Under the pieces are notes generated by a model, which worked only from the letters and a program-made list of their open reading frames with translations, was not told the DNA's origin and did not search any database. From contig NZ_QXJG01000014.1 in the NCBI RefSeq assembly GCF_003670295.1, positions 1-39,239 of the forward strand: a DNA stretch of 39,239 bases, read 5' to 3'. A program made the position numbers and the translations under genes. The DNA is from Helicobacter burdigaliensis (GTDB lineage: Bacteria > Campylobacterota > Campylobacteria > Campylobacterales > Helicobacteraceae). Below, piece by piece: positions 18,382-28,120 of the stretch; position 1 is the stretch's first letter; every line of letters starts with the position of its first letter.

Positions 18382-19896
18382 TTATACAGCAAAAGAAGCT
18401 TTGAACTCTTCTAATGCTTTTTTCAAAGTTTCCTCTATATCTTTATCTAACATTTTTTTAGAACGGATATCTTCAAAAATTTGAGGGTATTTTGCCTCCA
18501 AGAAAGGATATAAATTTGCTTCAAACTTAGTAATGTGTGAAACTGGAATATCATCCATATATCCTTGAGCACCCGCAAAGATGATTACCACTTGACGCTC
18601 AATTGGAAGTGGAGAATATGGAGGCTGTTTTAAAACCTCTACCATTCTTTGCCCGCGATCTAGTTGTTTTCTACTTGATTCATCTAAATCAGATGCAAAT
18701 TGTGCAAATGCTTGAAGTTCTCTATATTGTGCTAAATCAAGTCTTAGAGTTCCTGAAACTTGCTTAGTAGCTTTAATTTGTGCAGCACCTCCAACACGAG
18801 AAACAGATAAACCAACATTAATAGCCGGACGAATACCTGAATTAAACAAATCTGTCTCAAGGAAAATTTGTCCATCAGTAATTGAAATAACATTTGTAGG
18901 AATGTAAGCTGCAACATCTCCTGCTTGTGTTTCAATGATAGGTAATGCAGTTAGAGAACCTGCTCCTAGCTCATCACTTACTTTAGCCGCACGCTCTAAT
19001 AATCTTGAATGCAAATAGAAAACATCTCCTGGGAAAGCTTCACGACCTGGAGGGCGTCTTAAAATCAATGACATTTCACGATAAGCCACCGCATGCTTAC
19101 TTAAATCATCATATACAATCAAAGCATGGCGTGAATTATCTCTAAAATACTCACCCATAGTTACACCCGCATAAGGAGCTAAATATTGCATAGCAGCTGA
19201 AGTAGAAGCAGGAGCATTTACAATAATTGTATATTCCATAGCCCCATGCTCTTCTAGTTTTCTAACCACTTGTGCTACTGTAGATTCTTTTTGTCCAATA
19301 GCTACATAAATACATACAACATCTTGTCCTTTTTGATTAATGATTGTATCAATAGCTACTGTTGTTTTACCTGTTTGTCTATCTCCGATAATTAATTCTC
19401 TTTGACCTCTACCAATAGGCACAAGTGCATCAATAGCCTTTAAACCTGTTTGAAGAGGCTCATGAACAGATTTTCTTGACATAATCCCTGGAGCTTTTTC
19501 TTCCATAAAGCGATACTCGCTTACTTCAATTGCTCCCTTTCCATCAATAGGCTCACCTAGAGCATTTACCACACGCCCCATTAATCCATCGCCTACTGGA
19601 ACACGCAAAAGCTTACCTAATCTTTTTACAGATGTGCCTTCTTTAATATCTTTTCCAGCACCTAAAACAACGACACCTACACTTCCTTCCTCCAAACTTG
19701 ATGCAAGTCCTTTATCACCTGTATCAAATTCAACCATTTCATAAGACATTACATTTTTTAGTCCATAAACTTTTGCAACTCCATCTGCATATGCTATTAC
19801 TTTACCAGTCTCAGCAATATTCAAGTCAAGCTCAAAATTATCAATTCTTTCTTTGATGATCGAGCTAATTTCATCGGCTTGTAATTTCGCTACCAC
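18382..19896 (-). CDS. atpA: ATP synthase alpha subunit
   Basis: This is the regulatory F1 subunit, alternating with beta. The Walker A motif G-D-R-Q-T-G-K-T is at residues 171-178. The family signature [17 protein letters not shown] is near residue 365. The length of 504 is standard. A ribosome site AAGGAG precedes the ATG, and the gap to atpH is 21 nt. Confidence 0.99.
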   Translation of the reverse strand: MVAKLQADEISSIIKERIDNFELDLNIAETGKVIAYADGVAKVYGLKNVMSYEMVEFDTGDKGLASSLEEGSVGVVVLGAGKDIKEGTSVKRLGKLLRVPVGDGLMGRVVNALGEPIDGKGAIEVSEYRFMEEKAPGIMSRKSVHEPLQTGLKAIDALVPIGRGQRELIIGDRQTGKTTVAIDTIINQKGQDVVCIYVAIGQKESTVAQVVRKLEEHGAMEYTIIVNAPASTSAAMQYLAPYAGVTMGEYFRDNSRHALIVYDDLSKHAVAYREMSLILRRPPGREAFPGDVFYLHSRLLERAAKVSDELGAGSLTALPIIETQAGDVAAYIPTNVISITDGQIFLETDLFNSGIRPAINVGLSVSRVGGAAQIKATKQVSGTLRLDLAQYRELQAFAQFASDLDESSRKQLDRGQRMVEVLKQPPYSPLPIERQVVIIFAGAQGYMDDIPVSHITKFEANLYPFLEAKYPQIFEDIRSKKMLDKDIEETLKKALEEFKASFAV

Positions 19897-19917
19897 TATT
19901 ACTCCTTAAAAATAAAA

Positions 19918-20454
19918 TTAAAATGCTTTTAAAATATGATTTTTTAAATCTTGAACCAATTTTTCTTTAGAAAAAGAAATCTCTACTCCAAGATCTTCCA
20001 CAACAAGCTTAATACCAGCATTTTCTACAACCCTTTGTTCTAATGCTAGTTTAACACCTAATTTCTTACCAAATTTCTCTTCAAATTCTTTAAGCATACT
20101 CGCCTCATATGCACTGGGAGTGATTAAAGTTGCTATATATTCTTTATTTAGCATTGCAATATAAGAAGCAACTTCTGCACAAAGCTGTGGCAAAATTTCC
20201 AATCTACCATACTCTGCTAATATCTTAATAAAATTTGCTTGCTTAGAATCTATTTTATTATCTAAAACTTTTTCTAAAATAAACTTTTCTTTCTCCTGCA
20301 CACTTAAACTAGGTGCTGTTAAAATTTCTCTAAACTTAGCAATTTCAAAAGCCGCACCTAAAAGCAAAAGCATCTTTTGTAATGCTTGCATTTCTTCTAG
20401 TGAAGCACCTTTTGCATAAGCTTTAATATATCTTTTAGCAATCAATTCTTTCAT
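19918..20454 (-). CDS. atpH: ATP synthase delta subunit
   Basis: The delta subunit caps F1 and ties it to the b stalk. The N-terminal helical domain starts M-K-E-L-I-A-K-R-Y-I-K-A-Y-A-K, the typical R-Y-x-x-A-x motif. The C-terminal strand region has N-A-G-I-K-L-V-V-E-D-L. The 178 residues match the family. Its ATG follows the atpF stop directly. Confidence 0.96.
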   Translation of the reverse strand: MKELIAKRYIKAYAKGASLEEMQALQKMLLLLGAAFEIAKFREILTAPSLSVQEKEKFILEKVLDNKIDSKQANFIKILAEYGRLEILPQLCAEVASYIAMLNKEYIATLITPSAYEASMLKEFEEKFGKKLGVKLALEQRVVENAGIKLVVEDLGVEISFSKEKLVQDLKNHILKAF

Positions 20455-20964
20455 TTATGCCACCTTCTTTAAGAGCGCATTGCCTAAAATCTCTTTATCA
20501 AGAGCAATTGCCTCTTTATTTAAAAACTTATCAAGAGTAGCTTCAATCACACCAGCTTCCACTTTGCGTCTTTCATAACTCATCTCTTCGTTAAATTGCC
20601 TAATAAGATTTTCAATTTCATTTTTTGCATTTTCTTCAATCTTTTGAGCAATCATTACTGATTCTTTATGTGCAGTTTCAACAATGTCTTTTGCTATTTT
20701 TTTGCTCTCTTCTAATTGCTTTAATGCTTTTTGCTTCTCTTTGTTGCTTTCTTGAAGCTTTTCTTCAATTTTTGCTAAAGATTGTGCTATTCCATCTCTT
20801 CTCTCTTTGAAAATAGCTTTAATCTTATCTGCTCCAAAATAATACACCAAAGCAAAGAAAATCACAAAATTGATAGTCCGCTCAATAATATCCATTTCTC
20901 CACCTGTCCCCGCAGCATACACAAAACATGGAGCTAAAAACAAAAACAATGCAATCTTCTTCAT
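20455..20964 (-). CDS. atpF: ATP synthase b subunit
   Basis: This is one of two peripheral-stalk subunits. The N-terminus looks like a cleavable signal (M-K-K-I-A-L-F-L-F-L ... V-Y-A-A), as in H. pylori AtpF. A membrane helix (about 27-47) and a long charged coiled coil follow. The length of 169 is normal. It is paired with a divergent b' 9 nt upstream, so the stalk is probably a b/b' heterodimer. Confidence 0.94.
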   Translation of the reverse strand: MKKIALFLFLAPCFVYAAGTGGEMDIIERTINFVIFFALVYYFGADKIKAIFKERRDGIAQSLAKIEEKLQESNKEKQKALKQLEESKKIAKDIVETAHKESVMIAQKIEENAKNEIENLIRQFNEEMSYERRKVEAGVIEATLDKFLNKEAIALDKEILGNALLKKVA

Positions 20965-20973
20965 TCTTTCTCC

Positions 20974-21399
20974 TTAGATATTTTTTAATTTATTTTGTAA
21001 AGCTGCCTGAAATTGTGGGACTTGCACCAACAATGTTTCTTGCAATCTTTCTTTCTCTTCTTCTAATTCTCTTGTAAATTCAAGATATTTTTGTTGAAGT
21101 TCTGTTCTTTTTTGAGAAATTTTGATTTCCGCCTTCTCTTTTGCTACCTCTTGGGCTTTGCTCTTAATCTCTGCAGCTTCTTGTTTTGCCTTAGCTAAAA
21201 CTTCTTCTGCTTCTAATTTAAGCATTTTAATTTCATTAGTATTACCTTCAATTCCCTCACTATCTCTTTTAATAGAAGCATCGCGAGCATCCATAAAACC
21301 GATTAAAGGTTTATATAAGATTTGATTTAATAAATAAATCAAAACTAAAAATATTACTAAAACTAAAGCCATTACCCAAGGAGTTGGGATAATAGTCAT
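20974..21399 (-). CDS. atpF': ATP synthase b' subunit
   Basis: This is the second peripheral-stalk subunit. It starts M-T-I-I-P-T-P-W-V-M at 21399, where AAAGGAG lies 5 nt upstream. An in-frame ATG at 21414 would add five residues that consist of that ribosome site. A single membrane helix (about 8-27) is followed by Y-K-P-L-I-G-F-M-D-A-R and a coiled coil to residue 141. The a and c subunit genes are not in this window, as expected for Campylobacterota. Confidence 0.94.
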   Translation of the reverse strand: MTIIPTPWVMALVLVIFLVLIYLLNQILYKPLIGFMDARDASIKRDSEGIEGNTNEIKMLKLEAEEVLAKAKQEAAEIKSKAQEVAKEKAEIKISQKRTELQQKYLEFTRELEEEKERLQETLLVQVPQFQAALQNKLKNI

Positions 21400-21460
21400 T
21401 TTAACTCCTTTCATTCACAACATAAAATTTTATTCTAACACTAAAACAGCTAAGGTTTTC

Positions 21461-22342
21461 TTAAATTCTAGAGTTGCTTAACAATTCAACAAAGTTATCC
21501 ACCTCCTTATCGTTACTAAATTCTACAATGAAACGATTTTTAGTAAAATTTGCCTTAACTTTTTGCTCTTTTAAAAGCTCACATAGTTGCTTTATTTTTA
21601 CTTGCTTATCTTTTGAAATCTCTAAAGTAACTTTAGGAACATTATGTTTTTCTTTATTTTTATAACTTTTAATAAGCTTTTCGCTCTCATGCACACTTAG
21701 CTTTTGCCCGATGATAGAATTTGCAATAAGCTCTTGTTCTTCTTTGGGCAAAGTTACTAAAATTTTTGCATGCCCTTGTGTAATTTTGTTATCAACAATA
21801 TATTGTTGCACCACCTCGCTAAGCTCCAAAAGTCTTAGAGTATTAGTAATTTGCGCTCTTGATTTAAATAATCTTTTGGCTAACTCTTCATGCGTAATAC
21901 CATAGCTATTAATAAGTTCTTTATAGGAGTATGCTAAATCAATGGGATTTAAATCTTCCCTTTGAATATTTTCAATCAAAGCAAGTTCACGTAATTTTTC
22001 TTCTTTGATATCCACTACAATAGCTTTAATACTATCTTTTTTGGCTATTTTACTTGCTCTAAGCCTTCGCTCTCCTGCAATTAAAAAATATTTTCCTTCT
22101 TCATTGCCCTCATAAACAATAATAGGCTGTAAAAGTCCATGTTCTTCAATAGAAGCTGCTAGCTCTTGCAGACTCGCCTCATCAAAAATACGCCGTGGTT
22201 GCATAGGATTTGGAAAAATATCTTTAATATCAAGCTCCACTACTAAGCCTGAATTATCACGCAAATCATTTTGATAAGCTTCTTCCACTTCTCCTAAGAT
22301 CGCACTAAGTCCTCTACCTAAACCCATATTTTTTTTAGCCAT
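21461..22342 (-). CDS. parB: chromosome partitioning protein ParB (Spo0J)
   Basis: ParB is a CTP-dependent clamp that loads at parS sites and helps segregate the origin region. The ParB/Srx nuclease-like domain holds P-N-P-M-Q-P-R-R near residue 45, the loop G-L-L-Q-P-I near 76 and the CTP-binding motif G-E-R-R-L-R-A near 102. A helix-turn-helix follows ([19 protein letters not shown] near 155), then a dimerisation tail. The length of 293 is normal. Its ATG shares one base with the parA stop. I noticed no canonical parS nearby. The 46 nt to atpF' is small enough for read-through into the ATP synthase genes. Confidence 0.97.
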   Translation of the reverse strand: MAKKNMGLGRGLSAILGEVEEAYQNDLRDNSGLVVELDIKDIFPNPMQPRRIFDEASLQELAASIEEHGLLQPIIVYEGNEEGKYFLIAGERRLRASKIAKKDSIKAIVVDIKEEKLRELALIENIQREDLNPIDLAYSYKELINSYGITHEELAKRLFKSRAQITNTLRLLELSEVVQQYIVDNKITQGHAKILVTLPKEEQELIANSIIGQKLSVHESEKLIKSYKNKEKHNVPKVTLEISKDKQVKIKQLCELLKEQKVKANFTKNRFIVEFSNDKEVDNFVELLSNSRI

Positions 22343-23133
22343 TAAGCCCTCTTTAAAATTGCTCTCGCAAGACTTTGATAAGCAATATTCCCTTGAGATC
22401 GCACATCATATAAAATTACTGGCTTACCAAAACTAGGGGATTCTGCTAATTTTATATTTCTAGGAATAGTTACTACACTACTTGTAGTATTTTCTTTAAT
22501 CAGCTTACTATCAAAATGTTGTAACAAATCTGCCAATACCTGCCTTGAAAGATTATTTTGTGAACTATACATCGTTGGCAATAAACCTTTAATTACCAAA
22601 TCTGGATTAATCTCTTTTCTTAAGATATTAATTGTATTAATAAGTTGTGCTAATCCCTCTAGTGCAAAAAACTCACATTGTATAGGAATAATCACAGAAT
22701 GTGAAGCACTCAAAGCATTGATCGTTAAAGGACCAAGCGCAGGAGGAGAATCTATAATCACATAATCATAAGTTTCCATAACTTCTTCAATTTTCTTTTT
22801 CAAAATAAGTTCTCTACCATTGCGTTTTTGTTGGCTATAAAATTCTTTTTCAATACCAACCAAACCTATATTAGAAGGAGCTAGATGCAAAGTGGGTATG
22901 GAAGTCTTTTGGATAATTTGTGAAAGCTTCTTTGTCCCTATTAAAACATGATAGATATTAAACTCTATTGTATTGCGATGGAATCCTAAACTTGTTGTTG
23001 CATTAGCTTGCGGATCTGCATCAATCAACAATACTTTCTTTTCTTCAACAGCCAAAGAAGCTGCCAAATTTACAGCAGTGGTTGTTTTACCAACCCCACC
23101 TTTTTGATTAGCAATAGAAATAACTTCACACAT
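22342..23133 (-). CDS. parA: chromosome partitioning ATPase ParA (Soj)
   Basis: ParA binds DNA non-specifically in its ATP form and is driven by ParB to move the origins apart. The deviant Walker A motif K-G-G-V-G-K-T-T lies at residues 11-18, [12 protein letters not shown] follows, and I-I-D-S-P-P-A-L-G is near 120. The longest frame starts at ATG 23139, but GGGGA is then too close; the ATG at 23133 has it 6 nt upstream and gives [10 protein letters not shown]. It shares one base with parB and follows birA closely. Confidence 0.97.
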   Translation of the reverse strand: MCEVISIANQKGGVGKTTTAVNLAASLAVEEKKVLLIDADPQANATTSLGFHRNTIEFNIYHVLIGTKKLSQIIQKTSIPTLHLAPSNIGLVGIEKEFYSQQKRNGRELILKKKIEEVMETYDYVIIDSPPALGPLTINALSASHSVIIPIQCEFFALEGLAQLINTINILRKEINPDLVIKGLLPTMYSSQNNLSRQVLADLLQHFDSKLIKENTTSSVVTIPRNIKLAESPSFGKPVILYDVRSQGNIAYQSLARAILKRA

Positions 23134-23145
23134 CAACATTCCCCA

Positions 23146-23781
23146 TTATCTCAAACTATAATATCGTTTCCCATTTGAAAGAATTGAACCATCTTCACAC
23201 AATATCGCATTCTCTAAAGAAAGCCTTTTATTATCTATATGAAAACCAAAATTCAAACTTTTAGAGAATTCTAACTTATATTTACTAAAAATTTGCTTCC
23301 ACGATAAAGTTTTTTTTACTTTTTTTATGAATTTTTCTAAAATTTCTTCTTGTGTTGCCTTAATATCAAGCATACCAAAAGAACTTTGTGTAACTTTTAA
23401 ATTAAGTCCAATACCTACAATAATTACCCCGCCCATCTTAGAGCACAAAATTCCACCTATCTTTTTATCTTCTATATACAAATCATTAGGCCATTTTAGC
23501 CAAAGCTTAGAGCCAAGCTCATCTAAGCTTTCTTTAAACAAATATCCAAAATAAAGTGAAATAGATTCCAAAGGCAAATCTTTTGGCAAACTCTCCAAAA
23601 ACAAAGCACAAGAAAAATACAATCCTTCTTCCACTTCTTCCCACGAGTTTGCACGACTCCCTATGCCTTGTGTCTGCCTTTTTGCTAAAACCAAAACAGG
23701 CGCTTCTAAAGTATCCTTTTTAATAGCCTCTATTAAATAAGTATGGGTTGAGGGTAAACTATCAAATTTTAAAATTTTCAT
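23146..23781 (-). CDS. birA: biotin--[acetyl-CoA-carboxylase] ligase
   Basis: BirA activates biotin with ATP and attaches it to the carboxylase carrier. The 211-residue form lacks the N-terminal DNA-binding domain of E. coli BirA, so it should not be a repressor. Visible motifs are S-T-H-T-Y near residue 11, Q-T-Q-G-I-G-S-R-A-N-S-W (a variant of the G-R-G-R adenylate loop), and L-K-W-P-N-D-L-Y ... K-K-I-G-G-I-L. It starts directly after the fmt stop and sits in the fmt-birA-parA order known in H. pylori. Confidence 0.92.
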   Translation of the reverse strand: MKILKFDSLPSTHTYLIEAIKKDTLEAPVLVLAKRQTQGIGSRANSWEEVEEGLYFSCALFLESLPKDLPLESISLYFGYLFKESLDELGSKLWLKWPNDLYIEDKKIGGILCSKMGGVIIVGIGLNLKVTQSSFGMLDIKATQEEILEKFIKKVKKTLSWKQIFSKYKLEFSKSLNFGFHIDNKRLSLENAILCEDGSILSNGKRYYSLR

Positions 23782-24693
23782 CTAACTTAAAATATCCCCT
23801 ACTTTTAATCTTTTTCCTTGTAAATAATCATAAGCATTCATGGGCTTTTTAGAAGGTGCTTGGATAATCTCTACAAAAATACTCCCTTTTTTACAACCTA
23901 ACAAAATCTTATCTTTTTGGATTTGCAAAATCACTCCCTCAAGATTGCTTGAATCCTCTTCATTTAAATGGATATTTTTAAGCTTGATTTGATTAGCTAA
24001 AGAGATTTCAGGCCACCCCTCATATGCTAAAGATTTTAAATACACCTCTTTAGCACTTCTTAGCTCCACTCTCCCCTCTTCTTTTTTGATTTTTTTGCAT
24101 AAACTTTTATTACATTCTAATTGTTTAAGGGGAGAAATATTCTCTATCCCAAATTCTAAAAGCTCCAAAGTTAATTTTGCAGCCTCAAAAGACAACTTAG
24201 AAAAAAGCTCTACTGCTCCTTCTTTTTGATTTTTAAAAGCAGAGATTCCCAAAATCTCTCCACAATCAAGCCCCTCTTCCATCTTCATAGCCGTAACACC
24301 AAAATATTCTTCCTCTTCTAAAATCGCACTTTGAATCGGACTTGCACCGCGATATTTTGGCAAAATAGAAGCATGCAAGTTAATACAAGGTGCTAAAGAC
24401 AAAATCTTTTTAGGTAAAATCTTCCCATAAGCTGCCACGATAATCACATCGCACGCAATTTTGCTAATTTCTTCATAAAATCCCTCATCTAATTTTGAGG
24501 GCTGAAAAATGGGTATTTTCTCATTTAAGCCTTTATTGAAAAGCAATTCTTTAGTATAGGGCATTTTAAGCTGCATATTTCTTCCTGCCCTTTTATCTTC
24601 TTGTGCGATGAGTGCCACAACTTCGTGCTTTTGCAAAAGTGCTTCTAAAATCACACTTGCATACATAGGAGTTCCCATAAAGATTATTTTCAT
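23782..24693 (-). CDS. fmt: methionyl-tRNA formyltransferase
   Basis: Fmt formylates initiator Met-tRNA using 10-formyl-THF. The catalytic domain starts M-K-I-I-F-M-G-T-P and contains N-L-H-A-S-I-L-P-K-Y-R-G-A-S-P-I (catalytic Asn and His) and E-G-L-D-C-G-E-I-L (catalytic Asp). The C-terminal OB domain starts near residue 200. The length of 303 is normal. It is the first gene of the 20-gene minus-strand run; 71 nt separate it from the HTH gene upstream. Confidence 0.97.
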   Translation of the reverse strand: MKIIFMGTPMYASVILEALLQKHEVVALIAQEDKRAGRNMQLKMPYTKELLFNKGLNEKIPIFQPSKLDEGFYEEISKIACDVIIVAAYGKILPKKILSLAPCINLHASILPKYRGASPIQSAILEEEEYFGVTAMKMEEGLDCGEILGISAFKNQKEGAVELFSKLSFEAAKLTLELLEFGIENISPLKQLECNKSLCKKIKKEEGRVELRSAKEVYLKSLAYEGWPEISLANQIKLKNIHLNEEDSSNLEGVILQIQKDKILLGCKKGSIFVEIIQAPSKKPMNAYDYLQGKRLKVGDILS

Positions 24694-24764
24694 GCTTTAT
24701 TTACCTTATTAAATTGTTTCAAAAATCATAACAAAAACGCTTTAAATAAAGTTTAATCACAAAC

Positions 24765-25190
24765 TTAACTTTCTTTGTTTAAATTGTTTTTAAGAAAATT
24801 ATTTAGCTCTAAAACTTGCTCTTTATTCTGTTTTAAAACTTTTTCTAAACTTTCTAAGCTTTTTGGCGAAAGATATTCTAAAAGCTCTATAAGCTGTGGA
24901 TAGTTTGCATCTTCTTTAAAACTATAAATTTTGCTTAATATTTTTAAATTTTTCTTTTTATTATCGCTAAAAAGCTCTTGTTCACACACCCCCAAAGCAT
25001 CGGCAATGAAGGGTATCATATCTGCTTTTATATCAATATTTCCATTTAAATAGGCATAAATGCTTGAAAGTGTGGGAATCTCACCTGTTTTATTTGCTTT
25101 CATTCCTAGATTGATTAGGCGACTAGCAAGCTCTTTTTTACTGATATTTTTTTCTTTTAAAATTTCATTAATACGCTCAACTACTTTCAT
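24765..25190 (-). CDS. XRE-type helix-turn-helix regulator
   Basis: The 141-residue protein starts with a Cro/CI-like helix-turn-helix: I-N-E-I-L-K-E-K-N-I-S-K-K-E-L-A-S-R-L near residues 6-24, then P-T-L-S-S-I-Y-A-Y-L-N-G and the fifth helix at F-I-A-D-A-L-G-V. The C-terminal half (about 80-141) is a helical region rich in Leu, Glu and Lys that I cannot assign; it could be a dimerisation tail. The gene is divergent from the glycosyltransferase gene across 121 bp and could control it, itself, or fmt downstream. Function is not established from sequence. Confidence 0.78.
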   Translation of the reverse strand: MKVVERINEILKEKNISKKELASRLINLGMKANKTGEIPTLSSIYAYLNGNIDIKADMIPFIADALGVCEQELFSDNKKKNLKILSKIYSFKEDANYPQLIELLEYLSPKSLESLEKVLKQNKEQVLELNNFLKNNLNKES

Positions 25191-25206
25191 TTTTCTGCTT
25201 TACTTT

Positions 25207-25284
25207 TATAGTTAATCTATAATTCTAAGCAAATAAATTATTGTAAAAGTATAATTTAAGTATCGTTTATCTATAATTTTTGCC
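25207..25284. promoter_or_regulatory. divergent promoter region with a small palindrome
   Basis: TATAG (25207-25211) and CTATA (25217-25221) form an inverted repeat just upstream of the HTH gene. Three TATAATT-like boxes occur in this region (about 25217, 25250 and 25272), enough for promoters in both directions. The palindrome is a candidate operator for the adjacent HTH protein. Confidence 0.35.
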
Positions 25285-25311
25285 ATATTTCTCATAGAAA
25301 AAGGATAAATT

Positions 25312-27461
25312 TTGGCGAAGTTATCTATTATTATCCCTTTTGGCACAAGCGAGGAGCGCCCCTATATCAAAGAAAGAGTGATAAGCAAAGCGAATGAATA
25401 TAAAAGCGATGAGCTAGTAGAATATATCTTTGTAGAAGGGTTTTCCTCTTTAGAACACCCAGAGCTTAAAAGCTTGATTGAAAGCAAAGGGCATCGTTAT
25501 TTTAAAGATGAAGCCCAACAATCTAGCAAGGCTTTTTCAACAGGACAATGCAGAAATTTAGGCATTATTAACGCAAAAAGCAATGTAGCAATGTCTTTAG
25601 ATGTAGATTGTGTGATAAGCAAAGCAAATTTAAAAACATTTTAGAGCTAATAACTATAAAAGAAATAGATAAAAATCCTAATGCCTTTTTGGTTTTACCT
25701 TGTATATATTTAACCGAATTTGGCACAGAATCTTTACAAAACTACAAACTTTCTTTATGGGATAATATAATTCAACAAGATTTACTATTTGATAAAAAAT
25801 TGATAAAATTCTCATCTCCTGCTTCAAGCACCATCATAATGAATCGTTTTAAATTCTTAGAACTTGGCGGATATGATAAAGGATTTGTAGGACATGGCAG
25901 TGAAGACTTTGATTTAATGATACGGGTTTTAAAAAATTGTGCAGAGTTTGAAGCCTTACCCGATGATTTAACTTATTTTGTAAAAAATTGGGATTTTAAT
26001 AACTATAAAGGCTTTAGAGCTTTATTTGCACTTGTAGGAAACGAAGCAATATTGCATGGAATCTATATTTATCATCTTTGGCATATTGAGCCCAATCAAA
26101 ACAAATACTTTAACAACAAAGAATTAAACCATAAAAAGTTTATTAAAAATTTGCAAAATAAAAATCATTTCATAGAGCCTTTGTATTCTAACCCCCTAAA
26201 CCTAGCAAAAAATCTTGCACTTTTTAAAGAAAACTCCACCTCACATCGCATTTTAAATCAAATAAGCGTCTTTATAGGTGAATGTATTTTTAAATTAGAG
26301 CAAGATTTTTTTGACTATATAGGAGATAGATTAGTATTTAACAAACAAGCATTTATAAAATTTCTAAAAAATAATCAAATTGCTAATATTATTTTATTTA
26401 ATCCCTATGGCAACGAATTAAGACTTGAAATTTATAACTTTTGCAAAGAGCAAAATATCCCTTATCTCATTTGGGAGCGAGGTGCGATAAATGATAGCTG
26501 GTTTTTTGATACTAAGGGCTTTAATTATGATTCAGCCTCTTATAATGAAAAACTTTGGAATAAAAATTTAAACGAAGAACAAATCCTAAAAACAAAAGCT
26601 TTTATTAAAAATGAGCTTTTTAACAATGAAAACTTTCTTGAAAAACAAGGCTTAAGGCAAAATGAAATTGAACTTAGAAGAAGACTAGAAATCCGTCACA
26701 AAAAAGTAATTTTTGTCCCCTTACAAGTGCCAAGCGATACGGTAATTCAATATTTTTCCAAACCACCTTTTGATTATCAAGGTTTTTTAGAAATCATCGA
26801 TACACTCGCTAAAGATTTTATAAAACAAGATATAGTCTTTATAGCTAAAAAACACCCACTTGATTCAAGTCTTAACAAAAAAGCTTATAACAATTTGCTT
26901 TTTGCTCCTGATGATACACATTTTTTAGATCTTTTGCAAATAGCCAAAGCTTGTGTATTGATAAATTCTGGTGTTGGTTTGTATGCTTCAATGCTACAAA
27001 AGCCTTGTATAATTTGTGGGGGTGCATTTTATGCTTGCAAGGACTTAAACATAGAAGTAAAAAGCAAAGAGGAGCTTAAAGGCTCTATTCTTAGCGTTTT
27101 AAACAATAACTTTAAAGTTGATGAAGCAAAAATGCTTCGTTTTTTACATTATCTTATTTTTGAATTTTATAGCTTTGGTAAAAGCTATTATAAAATCATC
27201 AACAAGCAAGATAGGCAAGTCAATGCGGTTGTAGCGATAGATTTTTACCAAATTATCATTAAAGGCAAAATTTATCTTCAAGGCACACATGCTAAAAAAA
27301 TGACTTATAAGCTAAACTCCCCTATTTATAAGCCCTACATTTATGAGATTAAAAACATAAATCCTAAACAAAAATCCAAAAATAGCAATTTAACTTTTAT
27401 AGAATCTAAACTCTATCATACAAGATTTTATAGCTTTTTACTAGACCTAGAGATTTTATAA
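25312..27461 (+). pseudogene. GT2-type glycosyltransferase fused to a KpsC/KpsS-like domain, interrupted by a -1 frameshift
   Basis: The gene starts at a TTG (25312) with AAGGA 6 nt upstream. The first frame (108 codons to the shift) has the GT-A start L-S-I-I-I-P-F-G and a D-V-D metal motif near residue 100. It stops at TAG 25642. The family sequence continues in the -1 frame as N-I-L-E-L-I and includes G-G-Y-D-K-G-F-V-G-H-G-S-E-D-F-D-L, the acceptor-site region of GT-A enzymes. Joined, the protein would be about 716 residues. The second half resembles capsule Kdo transferases of the KpsC/KpsS type: I-W-E-R-G-A-I, V-P-L-Q-V-P-S-D-T, K-K-H-P-L and I-N-S-G-V-G-L-Y-A. It would act in the cytosol on a surface glycan. 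The gene sits alone among housekeeping genes, so acquisition is likely. It may be truly broken, phase-variable, or read through by programmed frameshifting. Confidence 0.8.
25629..25636 (+). promoter_or_regulatory. T TTA AAA slippery heptamer at the glycosyltransferase frame junction
   Basis: In the upstream frame the codons read aaT TTA AAA aca, an X XXY YYZ heptamer (25629-25635) followed by one more A. A -1 slip here leads straight into the downstream frame (AAC ATT TTA GAG) and avoids the TAG three codons later. A missing base in the A5 run (25632-25636) would give the same picture. No strong downstream hairpin is obvious. Confidence 0.5.
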
Positions 27462-27566
27462 TAGATAGCAAAAATCCTCTTATAAAGCCACTAAAATTAT
27501 TTTTAACTTTTAAAGCTAGCTAAAATAAGGCTTTAGTTTTATTACTTAGCAATAAGCTTAAAAAGT

Positions 27567-27842
27567 CTAAAACACACTATTATGACTTCCTAAACTTGCT
27601 AGATACAATTCTAAAATATTTTTATTTTTACGATAGATGAGTAATAAATCAAGCCTTAATATGGCATTCTCTAAAGCCGATATAATCGCCTTTTAGGCGT
27701 GATCTTTGTATTTTGGTTCTAAGATTTCATCGTTAGCAAGTTTATTAACCACATCTTTAAGAATTATTTTATCATCTTTACTTACTTTTTTAAAATCTTT
27801 TTTAAATTTCTTAGAAAAAGTAACTTCGTATTTACTCTGCAT
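27567..27842 (-). pseudogene. YafQ/RelE-type toxin, broken by two compensating frameshifts
   Basis: The start M-Q-S-K-Y-E-V-T-F-S-K-K-F-K-K-D-F overlaps the antitoxin end by 11 nt, as in many type II pairs. The first frame reaches Y-K-D-H-A and a TAA at 27693-27695. The family then continues in another frame as L-K-G-D-Y-I-G-F-R-E-C-H-I-K, and back in the first frame as L-L-L-I-Y-R-K-N-K ... L-G-S-H-N-S-V-F. About one base is lost near 27695 and one gained near 27654. The parts match the mRNA-interferase family that includes E. coli YafQ and H. pylori HP0892/HP0894, including the catalytic-region H-I-K-P/A-D and terminal S-H-x-x-x-F. In this sequence it cannot be active. Confidence 0.8.
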
Positions 27843-28120
27843 TTAAAGCCTTAAATGCTTCTTCTACGCTACTATAACGCTCTACTTCCCCATTTTTATA
27901 CTGCCTTATCGCTTCATCAAGTTCAGGTATTCTTCTTTGTTCTTCTTTTTTGGCTTTTTTAGAACTAAAAGAATTTTTAAGTTTCTCGTTTAAAAATTTA
28001 AAAAGCTCATTATTTTCTTTTGTTTGCAATGCAAGTTTTTCCGCTCTTTTCTCCACCAAAGAAAGTGCATAAACTAATTGCTTTTGCGTTCCATTTTCAT
28101 ATTTAGAATAATCAAACCAT
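27832..28120 (-). pseudogene. probable cognate antitoxin, frameshifted at its start
   Basis: The C-terminal part, I-P-E-L-D-E-A-I-R-Q-Y-K-N-G-E-V-E-R-Y-S-S-V-E-E-A-F-K, looks like the toxin-wrapping tail of RelB/DinJ-type antitoxins. The gene ends inside the toxin start. A strong ribosome site AAAGGAG (28126-28132) precedes an ATG at 28120, but that frame reads M-V-stop. Removing one T from the TTT at 28114-28116 would join it to the open frame as M-V-D-Y-S-K-Y-E-N-G. The frame open here has only a poor TTG start at 28149. The middle part (Lys/Glu-rich, about 30-75) is not typical of DNA-binding antitoxins, so the family call is tentative. Confidence 0.6.

Noticed and set aside
22342-23139. 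ParA/ParB as a plasmid or phage partition module
   Set aside because: The surrounding birA-fmt and ATP synthase genes are in the chromosomal order known for Helicobacter; no replication or phage genes are nearby.
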